Of a stretch of DNA of 64,000 bases, positions 58,379 through 64,000 are shown in pieces. Origin of the DNA: Climacium dendroides (Eukaryota > Streptophyta > Bryopsida > Hypnales > Climaciaceae); the NCBI GenBank assembly GCA_950106755.1, contig OX467088.1:12508001-12572000 (forward strand), written 5' to 3'. Position numbers and translations under genes: made by a program. Under the pieces are notes generated by a model, which made no database searches, was not told the origin of the DNA, and saw only the letters and a list, made by a program, of their open reading frames with translations. Numbering within the stretch: the first letter of the stretch is position 1; each line of letters starts with the position of its first letter.

Positions 58379-60240
58379 GCAGATACATCCAAGGGAAAAA
58401 AAATGCCTTGGCCTTTGTAAAATGAGCTCTCATTCAACTATCCATCATGACAGACCTTGCTATCTTTTCATGGAGTTTAGATTTTGTTTGTTTGCTTGTG
58501 TTTTTGTAATACTTCTTGAAACATCTTACAATTGTAGCAACTCCACCAATGAGAGTGCAAATCTACTAGAGATATGGAGAGAAAAAGGGTGGCCAAGAAC
58601 TACATACTTTGTTGGTGGAGTTCAAAAGGATGGTTGAGCTTCAATTGGCAAAGTAGTTTTTTCATGAAAGGAAGGAGACGTTCTAACCAAATAGTGGGCC
58701 TTCTCATACTAGGAAGGCATTAGGCTTTATTAGATACAAAAGGAATGACCATTGAGCTAATTCAAGGATTGGAGTTGGCTTGAGGAGCTATAGAAGACAA
58801 TTTTTTTCAAGGATGCAAAAGGCCCCTCTACCTCATTGTTTTACAATGTTGTTTGACCATCCTTTTTTCCACAAAAATTTAGAACAACATTTGAGGATTT
58901 TTTGAGTTTTATTAGTTATTATTATGTTCTTCCAATATAAAGTTTTGGAAAAAAAATATTTCTAAAACCAAATGCCAAAATTTGGGGGATTTTTTTATTC
59001 ATTTAAATTTTTTGTCAAAGTATAAAAAAAGTGTCTTTTCATTTTTAAGCATTTAACAAATTTAATTAATTAATCAACAAGGAACAATGACTCTAACTTA
59101 TAGTACAATGTCCTTCAATTCCCATTTTCAATTATTGCTTCTAGTTGTACTATAATTGTATATATTTATTAAATATTAACTATTTTGCATCACGGATTTT
59201 TCAAAATTCAACCAGCTACTATTCTCGTTTTCACCAATCATTGTTTTGGTATATAACTAGCTACTTGGAGTTGGAAGACATTAGGTATCATAAGGTGGAG
59301 TGCAATATTTTTGTAAAGGGCAAAACTCTCTGTTTGAAAAAAAGCTAATTTTACAATGCTAGATAGTCTTCTTATCTCCAAAATTTTCATCCATTTTACC
59401 ATTAATCATTTATTTTGCGTGTTATTTCATCCCAATTACCACCTTTTGTCTACAAGACCACAAAATAATATCCCCTCAAATATTAATAGTCTTTTACACA
59501 AAAATTGCATGATAATAAAAGTGGATGAAACAACACTCAATATAAATGAGAAATGGTTAACAACAAAATGAATGAAAAGAGGGTCTCCTCTAGAAGTATC
59601 TACCTTATAGAATATTAATAAATTTTTAGTATTAGAAACATAAATTCAAATCAAGTTTTTTTTTGGCTTTCTAGTATCAAATTGCACCAAAAAATAATAA
59701 TTTGACTAAAAACGCCCAAAAAATGCAAAAAAATTGGATGAATTAGCCAAGAAAAATTCAAATCATTAATAAAATCTTGGGTGAAATCCCCAGATTGTTG
59801 ATGAAAACCAAATTATAGATATGTGATATGTGCTGCTAATGTGATATCTTTTATCGGATGTGTGGATGAACGTTGAAATTTGGAGCACCACTGTAACATT
59901 TTACATCGCCACTTTGGCATTTTTTAAAAAAAATTTAAAAAAGAAGAAGCCCTAATTCACATTGTCACAGGAATCTCCAAATTAGTGCATCCTAAGATGC
60001 TCTTATTATAAACAACTTTTCATCAAAATTAATGTGAATTCAGTAATTAAAATATAATGCCACTGTGGATCCCATTTAAGATCAACTAACATCAAGTATT
60101 TAATTTAATGGCCATCATGACGTCTGACAGTATATTGCTGAACTGAAAATGCACACACACATTTGGTGAGTTAGAATTTTTTTTACATCACCCTTTTTAC
60201 TAAAGTGGGTTGACTCAGTTTTTACTTTTTTTTTCCCATT
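58379..60240. other. AT-rich intergenic with one dispersed-repeat copy at about 59655-59950
   Basis: Near 59870-59925 the words GAACGTTGAAATTTGGAGCA and ACATTTTACATCGCCACTTT match, in reverse, the repeat at 8545-8880 and, directly, the one at 63455-63650. No gene is seen. Confidence 0.55.
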
Positions 60241-60502
60241 CATTTTAAGCAGTGCAGAAAGCGATAATCACTGGAAGGAAGAAGCTATTTACATCCACGG
60301 AAATGGATGAAATTTCATTTATTCATCCAAAACAATATACATTCATCCAAATAGCGCGATGTTATCTCACATTTGGTAGCATATTGGTAATTTCATCCAC
60401 CGCAAAGCAAGAATATTTCGTCCAAGATTCCCTACAAAAAAATCATTGCTTTGTAGCGAACAATCGCTAAAAAAAACACCCTGGGATTGACTACACCCCA
60501 AA

Positions 60503-61378
60503 TTGCACCCCGGCCTACCTAAACATGCCATCGTCACTTTGGGTACATCTCTAAAATCAATATGTATGTATATTGAAGAAACAATTTTAGAACATCTACC
60601 CAAAAATTGTTGCATACAACATCCAAATGTCACAGATGCTCTTGGATGCATTGGGAGCCTCCTTTCACTTGCCAACAAGAAAATCAATGAAAATTTGACC
60701 AGTCTAATAATACTAACTAGGCATGGTCGCAAAAATTGACACTTGGGGGGCCATCCTACCTCCCAATGGAAACATTTAGAACAGAATTGGGCCATGAGGC
60801 TAGGATAGTTGCCCCGTCCCCAACATAATGTAGAAGTGCTCAATACTACCATCCACCCAATTCTACCACCTACAAGCCCCTTCCATTTATATTAGTGGCC
60901 CGCCCAATACCACAATTTTAGCAATCCTTTATCACAACGGCAATGCATTTGGGAGTGGATACATCAACCCACACTTTAACAAGCATCTATCCATGCTTCG
61001 ACAAGGGGCTATTCACACTTCAACCCTTAAACGACAAGTTGATCACCGTGGAAATCATCTGTTTGGGTACCATGTGAATTGTTGGCTTTAAAAAATGCAA
61101 AAGCACCCATTGGAAGATAAACTACTATACAAGGCCTCCCCTTTTCACACAAAATTTGGAGGATGGATAGTTGCACTTCTTTCCTACATGGAGAGATTCT
61201 TTGTCATTCATCGGCCAGAAAACGTCCTTGGCGTCATTTATGGGTTAATATTTTAGCTTTGAAAATTCACAAAAAATTCATTTCTTGCTGGAATGTCTTC
61301 ATTCTTTTTGCAATTGACCTATTCACACTAGTCCCTCTTTTTCTTCTATCCTTTTTTTCTTCTACCAAAAATGAGTAG
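60503..61378 (+). pseudogene. Decayed plus-strand ORF of unknown family
   Basis: One frame remains protein-like for about 290 codons (for example LGCIGSLLSLANKKINENLT and IWRMDSCTSFLHGEIL). It is broken by a TGA at 60737, a TAG at 60806 and several later stops, most of which fit CGA, CAG or CAA changed by C-to-T. Composition is richer in GC than the flanks. The opposite strand also has a 161-codon open frame at 60852-60367, so the orientation is not certain. I do not recognise the protein. Confidence 0.4.
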
Positions 61379-61399
61379 AGTACACCAATGGATTTCCTT

Positions 61400-63290
61400 T
61401 TTTTAGTCCATGATGCCAACTTCAACCAATCACTCACTGGGCTGGTCTAACATTCATTGTTTGAAACAGAAGTTGCAAGCAAAAACTCAAGCCATACTGC
61501 AAAAAAAGTTTCAGAAACCGACCAAGAGATTCAATAAATAAATGACTCCTTTTCATACAACAATGTTTGAGGGAGAGAATCCCTGCCAATTACCTCATTG
61601 TTAGTCGGTGGAATTGGGAAAAAAATTGGTTGCAATTTGAAAACATTGGAAAGAAAAACTCGGTGAAAAAATTTACAAAAGTTTTGTTTGGAATAAAAAA
61701 ATAGTGAAAAAACAAACTCAATACTTATAAAATCCAAATTCAATGTGGTACTTTAAAAAAATAACTAGTGAAATTCAAAAAATATTCGTAAATTTGATAA
61801 TATATAAATTTTTGTATTTGATAATATATAAATTTTTGTATGTTGGTTATGTGACCAATCACCATAAAATCCAATAAATTTCAGCAACTAACTTGCTCCC
61901 ATAACTATTATAGTCATTTAACAATTTTACCTAATTTTTAATTACTTTTATTTAAAAATATGAGACATGTTCAATTCCTTGATTGTGTGGGTTCCAATCA
62001 ATCAATGACAAGTGTCATATAATGTGGAATATTGGTATGAATTTCTACGGATGAATGCTACCCATCCTAATCTACATGTAAAGCTTTGTTTCAAGTCATT
62101 TCAATATTTATAGCAAAATATATAAATTTTTAAAAAATGTCTATGCCAAAGTGGGTAGCTATAAATATATATTGAAATGAGATTAATTGATTTTATTTCA
62201 TTGTTTGGATTAAAACCTATACAAAAGTATTTTGAACATTCAATTTTGAATAATGAAATGAAATTTATGAGGAATTTGATTTTGTGCATCTATTGGGGTA
62301 AATTTTAGAGTTTCAAAATGAATAAGCTCCCCTTTGGTTGATGATCCCTAATGAATATTTGATAAATGCTTAACTTGTTATTGAACAACGGACGAAAGGA
62401 CTAAAACAAATATGAAAAAAATGTATTCTTAACACACACCAAAAAAATACCATTTCCTTTAGATTCTTTTTTGCTTGAAAAAAGTTTTTTTTAATTATAT
62501 TTATTCAAAGTACTAAATTTATAATTATATACAAATGCTGAATTTCTTAACAAACAAAAATGTAGATATTATTATTGTAAAGTATCATATTTGTATATAA
62601 GAACCTAATACGGATATTTTATATTAGATAACTTCTTTGTGCATTCACTATCTAGTATAATCCATATGAACATATTGCCTAAAAATACTGCTATGAATTC
62701 TATTTATGGGAGCCTATGATCAATCCGATTGTAAATTTGGTTAAATTTAGATATTTTTGTCCTTAGCATTTAAAAATTCATAGTTTAGTTGTATGGTGTT
62801 TGTTGAGTTAATATTTTAACAATTTAGAGGATTGAGTATTTAAAGAAAACTTGCAAGTATGAGACCATGCTGTTTCTTGCAATCTTGTACAAAGCAACAA
62901 AATATTGGTAAAGTAAATACAAATCTATACTTGGTTTGACCTCAACATCATTGGAACGATTATATACTTGTTTTGCTTTGGGATAGTATGTTGGAGAAGG
63001 TTTATTGCAACACTCCAAGATATATACATTAAGAAAATTTGGACTCCCATTTAAAATCCCAATGAGACCAAACAACCACCTAATAAAATGATTTATAATA
63101 TGTACTATATTTATAAATCAATATTCATTTGCAAGATTTAAACCCGGATTTTAAAGAACCAAACCCGAATGCTTATTTGGAAGACTCTTGGTGAAGTTAT
63201 TTTATTGTATGTGGCAAAGTAGGGACATCCCAAGGTGCCACGTATCTAGAAGTGCCAATTAATTAGATGCTCATACCATTGACGATGCTA
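61400..63290. other. AT-rich intergenic, nothing recognised
   Basis: A short tandem duplication of ATTTGATAATATATAAATTT occurs at about 61793-61840. Otherwise there are only short frames. Confidence 0.55.
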
Positions 63291-63760
63291 CCATGTGAGC
63301 CTAAAAATGTGAGCATACAAGTCATACATGTAAGTAGGTATTTTACAACTATTGAAGGTGCCTATAACATAAGTATCCTGTAATCATGAAAGGTGCTTAT
63401 AACATAGGTACCTATAACATAGACATCTATAGTGTAAATATCCTATCACCATGACTTTTTTGGGGGGCTTTTTGATGTTGAATTGCACCCAAAATTTAAA
63501 AAATGCCAAAAAGAATGCCAAAAAACTTGAATGAAATCGCCAAAGCACTTCGAATTAAAAATATGTAGATGAATGTTCAAATTTGGAGTACCACTATAAA
63601 ATTTTATATCGCCACTTTGGCACTTCTTAAAAAATGAAAAAAAAACCTTGTCTATAACCGCAGAAGGTGCTTGTAATATAGACATCTATAATATAAATAT
63701 CCTATAACCATAAAAGGTGCCTATAATATAAATACCTATAATATAGGAGTCTAGGCTCCC
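63290..63760. repeat. CTATAACATAGGTACC-type minisatellite interrupted by a dispersed repeat
   Basis: Degenerate units of about 25 bp (CCTATAACATARRTAYCTATA, AACCATAAAAGGTGC) run from 63345 to 63445 and resume at 63655-63745. The interruption, 63455-63650, is a copy of the dispersed repeat seen at 59655 and 8545. The inverted relative lies at 3740-3960. Confidence 0.75.
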
Positions 63761-64000
63761 AGGTTCATGGACTTAACATCCTAAACGCTTTTTTCAATAA
63801 ATGAGATTCGAGCTATTAGCTAGAAGTTAGTGACTACAATCAATGCCTTGGATGATGGTGACGAATTGATCAATGCTTGCAACAAGAACTTCCACCTTTT
63901 TGTGTAAATTCATCACAAGAAGTGACGTTTTAAGGCCTTCATATTGTGTCCGTACATGGAAAATATTGTGACTGCTCCAAGTGAGTAAGCATGGCCATCA

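Noticed and set aside
1..64000. LTR retrotransposons, tRNA or rRNA genes
   Set aside because: I found no TG..CA-bounded long direct repeats with a primer binding site, no reverse transcriptase or integrase motifs, and no clear tRNA or rRNA sequence by eye. A covariance-model scan would be needed to exclude tRNAs.

Overview
The window looks like nuclear DNA of a land plant: very AT-rich, with intron-bearing genes, a chloroplast carotenoid enzyme gene, a plant-type WRC zinc motif and many plant-type short transposons (CACTA, Stowaway-like, TTAA-flanked). I see no operons, no Shine-Dalgarno layout and no CRISPR. The exact lineage cannot be fixed from the sequence; a seedless plant would fit but is not proven.

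Only three genes look intact. (1) Z-ISO (15-cis-zeta-carotene isomerase), plus strand, about 40.36-43.77 kb, five exons that join in frame. (2) and (3) Two divergent (head-to-head) paralogs, minus strand 7593-4993 (662 aa) and plus strand 20318-22785 (644 aa). They encode an uncharacterised nuclear-type protein with a WRC-like zinc motif. Each has a 5'UTR intron, a conserved 17-codon uORF and the same three-exon coding structure. They lie in the two arms of a large old inverted duplication (arm 1 about 4.0-10.6 kb, arm 2 about 16.3-24.2 kb), and each arm has later private insertions and tandem duplications.

The spacer of that inverted repeat (10.6-16.3 kb) holds two CACTA-type MITEs, a TIR element with a second MITE nested in it, and a decayed copy of the Z-ISO exon 1/intron 1 region. 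The left edge (1-3.1 kb) is a diverged direct copy of 36.0-39.7 kb. From 24.2 to 40 kb there are no intact genes. That stretch holds two roughly 0.93-kb TTAA-flanked elements, a duplicated satellite-like block, a 33-bp minisatellite, and decayed coding sequence: two FCP1/NIF-like phosphatase domains on the plus strand and an unidentified protein on the minus strand.

Downstream of Z-ISO (44-58.4 kb) is a graveyard of short TIR elements. It includes a MITE interrupted by two TTAA elements in succession, with an unoccupied relative nearby, and a 2-kb compound inverted array of about 330-bp palindromic repeats around a small GC-richer core. From 58.4 kb to the end there is AT-rich sequence with one decayed ORF and a minisatellite. 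CpG dinucleotides are common only in and around the three live genes, as expected if the remainder has long been methylated.
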